From NCBI RefSeq assembly GCF_039535785.1, contig NZ_BAAAXV010000005.1, forward strand, positions 1,054,001 through 1,118,000: a DNA stretch of 64,000 nt, written 5' to 3'. Source of the stretch: Nonomuraea helvata. GTDB taxonomy: Bacteria; Actinomycetota; Actinomycetes; Streptosporangiales; Streptosporangiaceae. A program made the position numbers and the translations under genes. The notes beneath the pieces were generated by a model. That model made no database searches. It was not told the origin of the DNA and saw nothing but the letters and a program-made list of their open reading frames with translations. Of the stretch, positions 55,927 to 64,000 are shown one piece after another. Numbering within the stretch: the stretch's first letter is position 1; each line of letters opens with the position of its first letter.

Positions 55927-56519
55927 GCGTCCAGCGGGTTGCGCGCGATGCGGTCCACGATGCCGGAGCGTAGGAACTGACCGGCGAGGCTCGACGGCTT
56001 GCGCGCGCCCTGCTCGGAGATGCACGCGCTGAACTCTTTGGCGATCTCCAGCCGCGGGTGGCGTTCGAGGACCTCCCGCCGCACCTCCTCGGGGATCTCG
56101 TCCGTACGGCGGCCCGAGATGTCCATGCCGGTCGAGAGCTCCAGCAGGTGGCCCTCCGGGTCCTCCTCCACCGGGACCTCGTCCCACATGTGCCGGATGA
56201 TCACCTCGCGGGCGCGCATCCTCCGCTCGGGCGACCAGCCGGCCCCGGCGCAGAACACCCACGCGACATCCCCGCCGGCCTCCTCGTAGGGCAGGGTGTG
56301 GCTGTCGAACTCGGCGACCACCCCGATGTCGTGCAGCATGGCCGACACGTACAGCAGCTCGGCGTCGAACGCGATCGCGTGGCCGCGCGCGTACGCGGCC
56401 GCCCACAGGTAGGCGCGGATCGAGTGGTTGAGCAGCGAGGGCGTGTGGTAGCGGATGGCCACTTCGAGCGCGCCGCGGCAGGCGGGCGTGTCCGGGATCA
56501 CGAGGTCGTCGAATCTCAC
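55923..56519 (-). CDS. HD-domain protein, probable metal-dependent phosphohydrolase
   Basis: A 198-residue HD-fold protein. The sequence IRYHTPSLLNHSIRAYLWAAAYARG...LLYVSAMLHDIGVVAEFD carries the first His and the paired His-Asp of the HD superfamily, as in small two-helix-extended members next to cyanamide hydratase-like proteins. GTG 56519 (VRFDDLVIPDTPACRGALEVA) is the family-like start; the frame continues to 56621. The substrate is unknown. Confidence 0.82.
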   Translation of the reverse strand: MRFDDLVIPDTPACRGALEVAIRYHTPSLLNHSIRAYLWAAAYARGHAIAFDAELLYVSAMLHDIGVVAEFDSHTLPYEEAGGDVAWVFCAGAGWSPERRMRAREVIIRHMWDEVPVEEDPEGHLLELSTGMDISGRRTDEIPEEVRREVLERHPRLEIAKEFSACISEQGARKPSSLAGQFLRSGIVDRIARNPLDA

Positions 56520-56689
56520 GGGACAAGCATGTCCTGACGTGTACGGTCTCCGCCATGCAGGACGCGCCCGCATGTCGTCACCTCGCTCGGGCATCGAGCA
56601 TCTAACGAATCCGACACGCAACTTGACCGGTTGATCGCAATTCGGACAGCATGATCCGCCTTTACTTTTATGTCCCGGAAGGAACTGGC

Positions 56690-58321
56690 GTGCGCCGGCT
56701 CGCGATACCTCTTGCTCTCATGCTGGCAATCGGCGGGTCAGTCAGCCCCGCGCATGCCGACAAGGTGACCCGCACCACGGAGTGCCAGGGCGACTGGCTG
56801 CCCGGCACGCCGACGGCCGACGACGTCATGAAGGGCGAGATCTCGCTGGTGGGGCTGCCCCCGTTCAAGCTGGGCAAGAAGATCAACTGGGCTGCGAGCC
56901 CGTACGGGAACCGTTCGTGGGAGTTCGTGTTCCAGTCGCTGCGCTGGATGGGCACGCTGGTCGTCGCGTACGAGAACAGCGGTGAGCAGCGCTACCTGGA
57001 TCGTGCCACCGAGATCGCCAAGGACTGGGTCGCGAACAACCGGCGCGGCGCGCGCGGCACGAAGTCGTACGTGTGGAAGGACCACCCGGTCTCGCTGCGC
57101 ACGCAGCCGCTGCTCTGCCTGAGCATGCACGTCAAGGAGAGCTGGCTCAAGGACAGCCTGGCCGACCACGCCAAGCTCCTGTCGGACTCGCGGCTCTACA
57201 AGAAGGGCCACAACCACGGCATGGACCAGGACATCGCGCTCATGGGCATCGGCTGCCGCTACGGCCGCAAGGACTGGGCGGACCTGGCCTCCCGCCGCCT
57301 GACCGGCACGGTGAAGCTCGACGTCGACTCGCAGGGCGCGCTCATGGAGCAGGCGCCCCGCTACGCGGTGTACGTGTACGACCGGCTGCAGGTCGCGATG
57401 ACCAACATGAAGGCGTGCGGCAGGAAGGTGCCCGGCGAGATCGCCAAACGGGCCGAGGCGCTGAAGGACTTCGTCGCCCACTCGACCATGCCGAACGGCT
57501 ACATGGTGCCCCTCGGCGACGGCACCGCCGAGACCGAGCCCAAGATCGACACGGGGACACCGAAGCAGGAGGTCAAGGCGTACCGCGCCGGTTACGTCTT
57601 CGGCCGCACGGCCTGGGGCAAGCCCGAGTCGGCGTACTACTCGATCAGGTTCGGGCCGGGGCTGAAGTTCCACGGCCACGAGGACCACCTGGGCGTCACG
57701 TACTACGCGCAGGGCCGCGACATCCTGGTGGACGGTGGCTTCCACTCGTACGAGAAGAGCTCCTACCGCTACTGGACGCTCTCGCCCGAGGCGCACAACG
57801 TGCCGACGGTGGTCGGCGCCCGCTTCCGGCCGCGCACCTCCTCCAAGCTCGTCGGCACGAAGTACGGCAAGGGCCGGCAGTCGTTCAAGCTGACGGACAA
57901 GGCGTACGGGGTGAGCCGCACCAGATCGGTGCTGGTGAACCACGGCGAGGACCTGATGGCGGTGCGGGACACGGCGTCGGGCGGCAAGAAGATCCAGAAC
58001 CTGTGGCGCTTCGACCAGGCGCTCAAGCTGCTCTCCAACGGCGGGGGCAAGGTGGTGCTCGGGGACGGCAAGTTCAAGGTCACGCTGCTGCAGTTCGGGG
58101 CGTCGTGCGAACGGGTCGGAGGGCAGAAGGTGGAGCGGGGCGGGAAGCTCGGCTGGGTCTCGCCCACGTACCTGTCGAAGAACCCGACCAATGTGGTGGT
58201 GTCGCCGGCGGCGAAGTCCCTGCTGACGGTGATCGTGCCGGGAACGGACTCGCCCAAGGTGTCGTGCTCGGGCGGGAAGGTCACGGTGGAGGGCATCGCC
58301 TTCCCCGCCACCGCGTTCTAG
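56690..58321 (+). CDS. Secreted heparinase II/III-family protein
   Basis: A 543-residue exported protein. A signal peptide (RRLAIPLALMLAIGGSVSPAHA) ends near residue 23. A helical (alpha/alpha-barrel) region spans about 40-280, followed by the heparinase II/III beta-sandwich with FHGHEDHLGVTYYAQGRDILVDGGFHSY (His cluster about 328-333, metal site) and SPEAHNVPTV. GTG 56690 has GGAAGGA upstream; an ATG lies at 56651. Likely a polysaccharide lyase acting on an acidic polymer; which one cannot be read. It is not beside other polysaccharide genes. Confidence 0.88.
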   Translation: MRRLAIPLALMLAIGGSVSPAHADKVTRTTECQGDWLPGTPTADDVMKGEISLVGLPPFKLGKKINWAASPYGNRSWEFVFQSLRWMGTLVVAYENSGEQRYLDRATEIAKDWVANNRRGARGTKSYVWKDHPVSLRTQPLLCLSMHVKESWLKDSLADHAKLLSDSRLYKKGHNHGMDQDIALMGIGCRYGRKDWADLASRRLTGTVKLDVDSQGALMEQAPRYAVYVYDRLQVAMTNMKACGRKVPGEIAKRAEALKDFVAHSTMPNGYMVPLGDGTAETEPKIDTGTPKQEVKAYRAGYVFGRTAWGKPESAYYSIRFGPGLKFHGHEDHLGVTYYAQGRDILVDGGFHSYEKSSYRYWTLSPEAHNVPTVVGARFRPRTSSKLVGTKYGKGRQSFKLTDKAYGVSRTRSVLVNHGEDLMAVRDTASGGKKIQNLWRFDQALKLLSNGGGKVVLGDGKFKVTLLQFGASCERVGGQKVERGGKLGWVSPTYLSKNPTNVVVSPAAKSLLTVIVPGTDSPKVSCSGGKVTVEGIAFPATAF

Positions 58322-58357
58322 CCCCTAGGAGGCGGCCAGGCAAACCGTCTCCTGGGG
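58322..58357. terminator. Convergent hairpin between heparinase and methyltransferase genes
   Basis: CCCC-T-AGGAGGCGG (58322-58335) pairs with CCGTCTCCTGGGG (58345-58357) with a bulged T and one G-T pair. It follows the heparinase stop directly and lies 15 bp past the methyltransferase stop, so it could end both transcripts. No long T-run. Confidence 0.6.
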
Positions 58358-58372
58358 AAACGGTGTCTGTCC

Positions 58373-59206
58373 TCACTCGGTCTGGGCCGTGACGATCCAT
58401 GCCGAGGCAGGTAGCCGTACGGCGCCGCCGCGTTCATAACGGCGCAACGCCGTCGCCAACGCGGCCCGGGCTCGTGCCGTGGCGCTCTCTTCAGCACCGG
58501 AGAAGAAGCCGGCCAGCTGAACGTCGAACAGGAAGTCCGCAGCGTCGGCAGCATCGTTGCCCAGCACGGTGAGGTACTCCACGGGGGACGTCGCAACGGC
58601 CATGAAGCCCGCCTCGTCGAGCACGTCGCGAATGTGCGTCGGATCCGTGAAGTCTGCGACTCCTCGCAGGCGTCCCTCGAGCTCCGGGGCGGGAAGATGC
58701 TGGGCCAGCGTGTCGGAGATCGCTCCGGTCTGGCTGTTGCCGGCGCGGTGACACACGAACGCCAGTCGGCCCTTGGGGCGGAGCGACCGTCTGACGTTGG
58801 CGAACGCGGCGACGGGGTCGTCGAAGAACATGACCCCGGCGCGGCTGATGGCCACCTCGAAGTGCGCGTCCTTGAGCGGGTGGACCTGGGCGTCACCACG
58901 CTCGAAGGTGATGTTGCCGATGGCTTGCTCCGCGGAGAGGCGTCGAGCGATCTCGAGCATCGGAGCCGACAGGTCGATCCCCAGGGCACACCCGCGGGCC
59001 GCGTGACGTGCGGCGATGCGGGTGGTGTCGCCCGTGCCGCAGCCGATGTCCAGAACCCGGTCACGCTCGCCGATGTCCGCGGCGGCGAACAGGTGCTTGT
59101 TGGCAGGTGCGGCCATGCGATCCAGGCGTGGATGGTGATCGGCCCAGCGCCTGCCTTCCTCGCCGTTCCACGCCTCCTCCTGCCTGACGTTGGCCACGAG
59201 CGTCAC
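58373..59206 (-). CDS. SAM-dependent methyltransferase
   Basis: A 277-residue class I methyltransferase. VLDIGCGTGDTT (about 51-62) is SAM motif I, LGIDLSAPMLEIARR motif II, and GDAQVHPLKDAHFEVAISRAGVMFFDDP the later motifs. Small-molecule methylation is likely, target unknown. GTG 59206 overlaps the end of the tautomerase-like/YHS gene by 4 nt, so the two are translationally coupled and may act together. Confidence 0.9.
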   Translation of the reverse strand: MTLVANVRQEEAWNGEEGRRWADHHPRLDRMAAPANKHLFAAADIGERDRVLDIGCGTGDTTRIAARHAARGCALGIDLSAPMLEIARRLSAEQAIGNITFERGDAQVHPLKDAHFEVAISRAGVMFFDDPVAAFANVRRSLRPKGRLAFVCHRAGNSQTGAISDTLAQHLPAPELEGRLRGVADFTDPTHIRDVLDEAGFMAVATSPVEYLTVLGNDAADAADFLFDVQLAGFFSGAEESATARARAALATALRRYERGGAVRLPASAWIVTAQTE

Positions 59207-59817
59207 CGGGACGCCTCCGCGTCACTCAGCTGTTTGGCGAAGTGCCCGCGGCAGTGGGTGCAGCAGAAGCCGTAGGTCTTCCCGTCGCGCTCCAGGATGA
59301 CGGCATCTCGGCGCGCGACGGTGGCGCCGCAGACGGGATCGACGATCATGTCGTCCGGGACCGGCGTCGCGGGGCCGGTCTTGGCTTCCTCGATCAGCCG
59401 CAGGAGGTCGGAGGAGCGCTGGACCCGCCCGTGCAGGCCGTAGCCGCCCTCGGGGAGGCTGATCACGTGCACCACGGCCCGCGGCTCGGGATTTCCTTCC
59501 GCCTGCGCCAGCTCTGCGGTGATGCGGGCGATGAGGTGCTCGCTCATCTCCTTTCCCCACATCCCGGCGATCACGTTCGCCACGTACCAGGGGCCTTGCG
59601 AGGCATCGAGCGGCCGCCCACCGGCGTTCCATACCTCTTCCTCGCGTACCACCACGTGGCTGAGCGAGTCGAGCAGGTCGATCACGCCAGGGTCGGCGGC
59701 CGCCGACTCCCCGTCCGCGCCCGACAGCAGGCGCCGCCCCGTCAGCCGCGCGGCGAGGCTTCGGCGCTCTTGCTCATCGAAAACGCCCTTGGGCACCAGT
59801 AGCTCAATGAACAGCAT
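59203..59817 (-). CDS. Tautomerase-like protein fused to a YHS/TRASH metal-binding domain
   Basis: A 204-residue two-domain protein. Residues about 1-145 (MLFIELLVPKGVFDEQERRSLAARLTGRRL...RAVVHVISLPEGGYGLHGR) resemble a diverged tautomerase fold. Residues about 155-197 are a YHS/TRASH module (DPVCGATVARRDAVILERDGKTYGFCCTHCRGHF, Cys 163 and a CCxxC cluster 185-189), a heavy-metal or copper-binding type. ATG 59817 has AAAGGA upstream. It is coupled to the methyltransferase and lies just downstream of a GlxA-type regulator. Confidence 0.75.
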   Translation of the reverse strand: MLFIELLVPKGVFDEQERRSLAARLTGRRLLSGADGESAAADPGVIDLLDSLSHVVVREEEVWNAGGRPLDASQGPWYVANVIAGMWGKEMSEHLIARITAELAQAEGNPEPRAVVHVISLPEGGYGLHGRVQRSSDLLRLIEEAKTGPATPVPDDMIVDPVCGATVARRDAVILERDGKTYGFCCTHCRGHFAKQLSDAEASR

Positions 59818-59871
59818 CGTCGATTCATCCTTTTCGAAGAGGTCGACCGGTGGCAATGTTTCCGCGCCGGA

Positions 59872-61011
59872 TTACTCTCCGTCGTCGGCCCAGGGACGAC
59901 TCTTCCGGCTACCACGCCGGTCGTAGCGGGCCGGCGCTCTACGACGCGGGGAGTATGCGAAGTCCGGTACGTCACCGTGCTCGTGGGGGAGGGAACGATT
60001 GCGCGACCGAGGTTCCGGGACAGCCGGTTGGGCAAGCGCCGACGGTCCCGGAAAGGTGTGCCGATACTCCCTCGGGGTCACGCCGACCGACCTGATGAAG
60101 TGATGGCGCAGGTTTCCTGCCGTCCCCATGCCGCACAACTGGCTGATCCGTTCGACCGACAGATCCGTCGACTCCAGCAGGTGCCGGACCCGGGCCAGGC
60201 GCTGGGCTTGCAGCCAGCGCAGCGGGGTGGTGCCGGTCGCGTCGTGGAAGCGGCGAACGAGCGTGCGGGGGCTCAGCCCGGCGTGCTCGGCCATCTGCGC
60301 CACCGTGAGCCGCAGGTCCATGTTCTCGATCGCCCACTGCAGGACAGGAGCCAGCCCGTCGTCGCCGGTGCGCGGGACCGGCGTCTCTATGTACTGCGCC
60401 TGCCCGCCGGGACGATGGGCCGGCACGACCAGGCGCCGCGCGACCCGGTTGGCTACTTCGGCGCCGAAATCGGTCCTGACGAGGTGCACGCACAGGTCGA
60501 TGCCGGCGCTCCGGCCCGCGCTGGTCAGTACATCGCCCTCGTCCACGTACAGGACATCGGGATCGACTCGGACCCGGGGGTGCCGGGTGCTGAGGGTATC
60601 GGCGTACTTCCAGTGGGTGGTGGCCCGCCGTCCATCCAGCAGCCCGGCCGCCGCCAGGGCGAAGGCGCCGGTGCACAGCGAGACGATCCGTGCTCCGCGA
60701 GCGTGGGCGGCCTTCAGCGCCTCCAGCAGTCGCGGATCGACGCTCTCGCCCGACAGCACGCTGTCGCTGGGTAACGCCGGAACTACCACGGTGCCGGCGG
60801 TGACGAGCGCGTCAAGATCGTACGGGGCGTGCAGCACGAACCCGTTCTGGGCCTGCGTCGCCTCCGGGTCGACGGCGCAGATCCGGAGCTCGTACCAGGG
60901 ATCCGCGAACTCGTTGCAGTTGGTGCCGAAGATCTCGCAGGCGATGGAGAGCTCGAACAACGGCATGCCGGCGGTGATGGCGAGCGCCACCACCCCCGTG
61001 GCGTTTCCCAT
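59872..61011 (-). CDS. GlxA-family AraC-type transcriptional regulator
   Basis: A 379-residue regulator. The N-terminal DJ-1/PfpI-like domain (about 5-170, with IVSLCTGAFALAAAGLLDGR, Cys about 113) is followed by a double AraC helix-turn-helix (LTVAQMAEHAGLSPRTLVRRFHDATGTTPLRWLQAQRL; ISQLCGMGTAGNLRHHFIRSVGVTPREYRHTF). The tail after about residue 320 is basic and Pro-rich. ATG 61011 has GTGAAGG upstream. It is divergent from an MFS exporter and upstream of the tautomerase-YHS/methyltransferase pair. Confidence 0.9.
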   Translation of the reverse strand: MGNATGVVALAITAGMPLFELSIACEIFGTNCNEFADPWYELRICAVDPEATQAQNGFVLHAPYDLDALVTAGTVVVPALPSDSVLSGESVDPRLLEALKAAHARGARIVSLCTGAFALAAAGLLDGRRATTHWKYADTLSTRHPRVRVDPDVLYVDEGDVLTSAGRSAGIDLCVHLVRTDFGAEVANRVARRLVVPAHRPGGQAQYIETPVPRTGDDGLAPVLQWAIENMDLRLTVAQMAEHAGLSPRTLVRRFHDATGTTPLRWLQAQRLARVRHLLESTDLSVERISQLCGMGTAGNLRHHFIRSVGVTPREYRHTFPGPSALAQPAVPEPRSRNRSLPHEHGDVPDFAYSPRRRAPARYDRRGSRKSRPWADDGE

Positions 61012-61037
61012 GCCTTCACTGTAACGGCAGGATCTTG

Positions 61038-62336
61038 ATGAAGATTGGCAGTCCTGCACCTCGTCAACGTTCGCCACTCTTCAACACCCTGGTACGCGTG
61101 AACAACGTAACCACTGCCGCTTCGCACGTGAGGCGGCGGCCGGGGCTCGCGTTCGCCCTGACCGCCGCCGTCATCGGGCTCAGCCTGGGCGCGTCAGCCA
61201 TGCCCTCTCCGCTGTACAAGCTCTACGCGGCCACCTGGCACCTGCAGACGTCCACGGTGACGCTCATCTACGCCACCTACTGCTTCGGCGTGCTCGCCTC
61301 ATTACTGATCTTCGGCCGGGTCTCCGACTCCTGGGGGCGACGGCCGGTCATTCTGCTCGGCCTGTTGGGGCTGCTCGCCTCGATGGTGGTCTTCATGGTC
61401 GCCGGTGGTGCGCCCTGGCTGTTCGCCGCCCGCGCCGTCCAAGGGGTGGCCACCGGCATCGCGATCAGCGCCGCGGGAGCGGCCCTGCTCGAGCTGTATG
61501 AGGGCGGCGACCCCGCCAAGGCCAGCCTCTACAACGTCGTCGCCAGCGCCCTGGGCATTGGGATAGGCGGCCTGGCCGGCGCGGTGCTCGTCCAGTACGC
61601 GCCCGGCCCGTTGGTCACCCCGTTCATCCTGCTCGCCGCACTGATCGTGCTCCTGCTCCTCGGCATGTTGACGGTGCCGGAGACGGTGACGGGCAACGCG
61701 CGCACCGGATTCAGGATCGCGGCGCCGGGTGTGCCGCGGCAGATCATCGGCCCCTTCACGCTCGCGGGCCTCGGGATCACCTATACCTGGTCGATGACCG
61801 GCATCTACCTGGGACTTGTCGGAACCCTGGCCCCCGCGCTCCTGCACACCAGGAGCAACCTCGGGTCCGGTCTGGCCATCCTGGCACTGGGCGCCACGTC
61901 GGCGGTGCCGCCGCTGCTCACCCAGAGAATGGCCCCGGCCCTTCAGATCGTCTGGGGCTCGATCACGCTCACCGGAGGCATCGTGCTGATGGCGTGGTCC
62001 TTGGCCGCCGAAACCGCGGCCGGGTTCATCACGGCCAGCCTGATCATCGGGGTGGGCGTCGGCTTCGGGATGTTCGGCGCACTGCGCACCGTCGGCGCCG
62101 CCGCGCCACCCGACCGGAGAGCCCAGGTGATGGCCGCGCTCTACATCGTCGCCTACGCCGCCATCTCGCTGCCCGCCATCGCCGCCGGGTTCACCGTGCG
62201 CCTCCTGGGTGCCGCTCACACCTTCGAGGTGTTCGGTGCGGCCATCGCCGTCGTCTCGCTCTTCACGCTGGTTCTGGCCGTGGCCCGGCAGAGGGCCGCG
62301 ACCAGAGCCGCCACTACTCCCGCCGGCGCCGCATAA
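61038..62336 (+). CDS. MFS transporter divergent from GlxA-type regulator
   Basis: A 432-residue major-facilitator protein with twelve hydrophobic segments. Motif A is GRVSDSWGRRPVILLGLLGLLAS after the second segment, and ARAVQGVATGIAISAAGAALLELYE is typical of sugar/drug-efflux DHA members. ATG 61038 has AGGA five bases upstream; GTG 61098 (VNNVTTAASHVRRRPG) is an alternative. Regulated, by position, by the GlxA-type protein. Confidence 0.88.
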   Translation: MKIGSPAPRQRSPLFNTLVRVNNVTTAASHVRRRPGLAFALTAAVIGLSLGASAMPSPLYKLYAATWHLQTSTVTLIYATYCFGVLASLLIFGRVSDSWGRRPVILLGLLGLLASMVVFMVAGGAPWLFAARAVQGVATGIAISAAGAALLELYEGGDPAKASLYNVVASALGIGIGGLAGAVLVQYAPGPLVTPFILLAALIVLLLLGMLTVPETVTGNARTGFRIAAPGVPRQIIGPFTLAGLGITYTWSMTGIYLGLVGTLAPALLHTRSNLGSGLAILALGATSAVPPLLTQRMAPALQIVWGSITLTGGIVLMAWSLAAETAAGFITASLIIGVGVGFGMFGALRTVGAAAPPDRRAQVMAALYIVAYAAISLPAIAAGFTVRLLGAAHTFEVFGAAIAVVSLFTLVLAVARQRAATRAATTPAGAA

Positions 62337-62514
62337 GGGTGCGACTGGTGTGGTCGAGGCGTCGCTGACTGCGGGTGCCTGTCGGAGGAGCCACGGAGCG
62401 ACGCCATCCCTCGCCAACGCGCCTTCACAGGAGTCTGTTCTGCTCCACTGCGATGCCATCTGAGGCTAACTGAGAATCGTTGCAGGAGCTACACTTCTCA
62501 GTTAGCCTCAAAGC
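62337..62514 (+). promoter_or_regulatory. Promoter region of the AlbA_2-type regulator
   Basis: 178 bp. TACACT (62490-62495) is a plausible -10 at the right arm of the palindrome described below; a -35 would fall inside its left arm. No ribosome binding site precedes the GTG start; the only such motif (GCAGGAGC, about 62481-62488) lies in the loop. Confidence 0.45.
62461..62510. repeat. Perfect 16-bp inverted repeat upstream of the AlbA_2-type gene
   Basis: TGAGGCTAACTGAGAA (62461-62476) and TTCTCAGTTAGCCTCA (62495-62510) are exact reverse complements separated by 18 bp. The right arm ends 4 bp before the GTG start. As DNA it is a strong operator candidate; as RNA it would form a 16-bp stem. 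Confidence 0.9.
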
Positions 62515-64000
62515 GTGAATCACGCTGAAGCGGATGTAGCGCTCGCCATGCTCGGGCACGGGGTCACAGCAGACTCCCTGGAAACGGACACGCTGGATTT
62601 CAAGCTCGTCGCCGACTCCCCGAAGGCAACGCTCAATCTGCTCGCCGACGCGCTCGTCTGCTTCGTCAACGCACGCGGCGGCACCGTGGTGCTGGGCGTC
62701 GACGACAAGGCGACCGAGCGCGGGCGCGCGCTGCGCGGGGTTCCGGCGAATTACTCGGTCGACCTCATACGCAAAGGGATATTCGATCGGACAAGCCCGC
62801 CTATCACTGCGTTCGTTGGCGAAAGAGACGTCGACGGCGTACGCGTCGTGCTCGTCACCGTCCCTCAGGGAGTCATGCCGCACAGCAACGCGGCCGGGCT
62901 CGCGACGCGTCGGCTTGGAAAGGAGTGCCTTCCATTTCCTCCCCATCAACAACGGGAGGTCATGATCGCACGCGGCCAAGTGGACTGGTCGGCAGATGCT
63001 TCCAGCATCGGCATCGGCCACCTGAGTGGTGTCGAGATCGAGCGACTGCGCCGCCTTCTGGAAGCTGCCGGTCGCGATCACCTGGCCGGGCTGACGGATC
63101 GGGCGCTTCTTGAGGCCCTCCGGTTGATCGCTCCCACTGGGAACGTCACCAACGCGGGCGTGCTGCTGCTCGCCGACGAATCAATGATCGCCGACATCGC
63201 GCCGGGCTACGGATACTCATACCAATTCCGCCCTACATCCGGCAGTGAAGCCACCGGAAGGATGCGGGGAAATCGCCCGATCATCGCGGCGATCCAAGTC
63301 CTTACTGATGCCATAGAGAGCCGCAGAGAGATTCATCCGCTCAATCTCGCCGGCGGAATCCAGCTTCAGCTCACCGACTATCCCAGCGTCGCGGTGAGGG
63401 AGCTCGTAGTGAACGCCCTGATTCACCGGTCGTACGAGACGGGCGGCACGGTCGATGTCGAGCACTCTCCTGAGCGTTTGGTGATCACAAGCCCCGGAGG
63501 CCTGGTGTCAGGAGTAACTCCCTCCAACATCCTCACCTATCCTTCAACGCCCAGGAACCGTCTGCTCACGGAAACGGTCTCCATCCTCCAGTTGGCGGAG
63601 AGAACCGGCCAAGGGGTGGACAGGGCCTACCGGGAAATGCTGCGGATCGGCAAGGAGCCGCCGCTGTTCGAGGACAGCGGCACACTGGTGCGGGCCACCC
63701 TCGCCGGCGGCATAGGCAACGACGCATTCGTACGCTTCATCAGTGACCTGCCGCCCAAGGCCGGCAGAGACCTCAATGTGCTGCTTGCCATGTCGCTACT
63801 GCGCCACAACAGTGGCATCGACGCGCCCAAGCTCGCCGGGGTAATTCAGAGAGCTCCGGCAGAGGCGCAAGAGGTCCTGCTTGTCATGGCTGACGAGTAC
63901 AACTTGATCGAGCCCACCAAACGAACGGCAAAGAAGCCCTTCCCCACATACCGCCTGAGATCGGATGTGCTTGCGGCAATGTCGAGATCGGTCTCATATC
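62515..64000 (+). CDS. AlbA_2/Schlafen-type DNA-binding protein with divergent-AAA (HATPase_c_4) domain, 3' partial
   Basis: The frame runs from GTG 62515 to the window end without a stop (495 codons so far). The N-terminal part has LETDTLDFKLVADSPKATLNLLADALVCFVNARGGTVVLGVDD, the AlbA_2 signature (E..FK, then F.N..GG....GVDD). Near residue 300 VRELVVNALIHRSYETGG...VEHSPERLVITSPGGL and TGQGVDRAYREM form the HATPase_c_4 module. This combination is a widespread class of transcriptional regulators. The codon usage is less GC-biased than its neighbours (ATA, AAA, TTG appear), suggesting transfer. A TAG lies in frame at 62503, so the start is GTG 62515 or a later ATG (62548). Confidence 0.85.
   Translation, partial: MNHAEADVALAMLGHGVTADSLETDTLDFKLVADSPKATLNLLADALVCFVNARGGTVVLGVDDKATERGRALRGVPANYSVDLIRKGIFDRTSPPITAFVGERDVDGVRVVLVTVPQGVMPHSNAAGLATRRLGKECLPFPPHQQREVMIARGQVDWSADASSIGIGHLSGVEIERLRRLLEAAGRDHLAGLTDRALLEALRLIAPTGNVTNAGVLLLADESMIADIAPGYGYSYQFRPTSGSEATGRMRGNRPIIAAIQVLTDAIESRREIHPLNLAGGIQLQLTDYPSVAVRELVVNALIHRSYETGGTVDVEHSPERLVITSPGGLVSGVTPSNILTYPSTPRNRLLTETVSILQLAERTGQGVDRAYREMLRIGKEPPLFEDSGTLVRATLAGGIGNDAFVRFISDLPPKAGRDLNVLLAMSLLRHNSGIDAPKLAGVIQRAPAEAQEVLLVMADEYNLIEPTKRTAKKPFPTYRLRSDVLAAMSRSVSY

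Overview
The window is a contiguous piece of a high-GC actinobacterial chromosome. GC-rich third codon positions, frequent GTG/TTG starts, start-stop overlaps (ATGA/GTGA) and the neighbourhoods rnc-mutM-acyP-smc-ftsY, leuC-leuD-hup with divergent ndgR, and thiL / Lrp-like / DUF3515 / ddl / gpsA / plsC / cofC all point to an actinomycete. A Streptosporangiales genus such as Nonomuraea is my best guess, but this is inference from gene content only.

1-13 kb is largely accessory. It holds a partial membrane protein, a DUF2461 protein, a secreted polysaccharide deacetylase, an XRE-cupin regulator divergent from an EamA transporter, a decayed MEDS/histidine-kinase-like ATPase gene, a SigR-type ECF sigma factor without an adjacent anti-sigma gene, a Cds1-type PLP enzyme, and a complete iron-siderophore ABC importer under an iron box. 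It ends with an unusual cassette on the minus strand: a 24-residue peptide ORF, a TPR protein and an MFS exporter.

13-30 kb is core: ftsY, smc, a small coiled-coil protein, acyP, then a LysR/MFS pair inserted before mutM and rnc, followed by rpmF, DUF177, coaD, rsmD, recG, a DAK2/FakA-like protein and divergent rpmB. 30-43 kb continues with thiD, a repeat-rich membrane protein, thiL, an Lrp-type RAM protein, a DUF3515 lipoprotein, ddl, gpsA, plsC, cofC, an MFS transporter, a small cold-shock-like protein, hup, leuD, leuC and ndgR.

43-56 kb holds a large acidic protein of unknown function, two identical tRNA-Glu(CTC) genes, a two-component system, a Tat-exported hydrolase, tRNA-Gln(CTG), an M3 oligopeptidase, gltX, a fumarylacetoacetase-family gene, and a six-gene Asp23/AmaP-type envelope operon with 4-nt overlaps at every junction. 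56-64 kb is accessory again: an HD-domain protein, a secreted heparinase II/III-like protein, a methyltransferase coupled to a tautomerase-like/YHS fusion, a GlxA/AraC regulator divergent from an MFS exporter, and an AlbA_2/divergent-AAA regulator running off the window end behind a perfect 16-bp inverted repeat.

The strongest candidates for something new are the peptide-TPR-MFS cassette (10057-13129), the AlbA_2 gene with its palindrome (62461-64000), and the gene-end tandem duplications (27491-27558 and 37643-37711).
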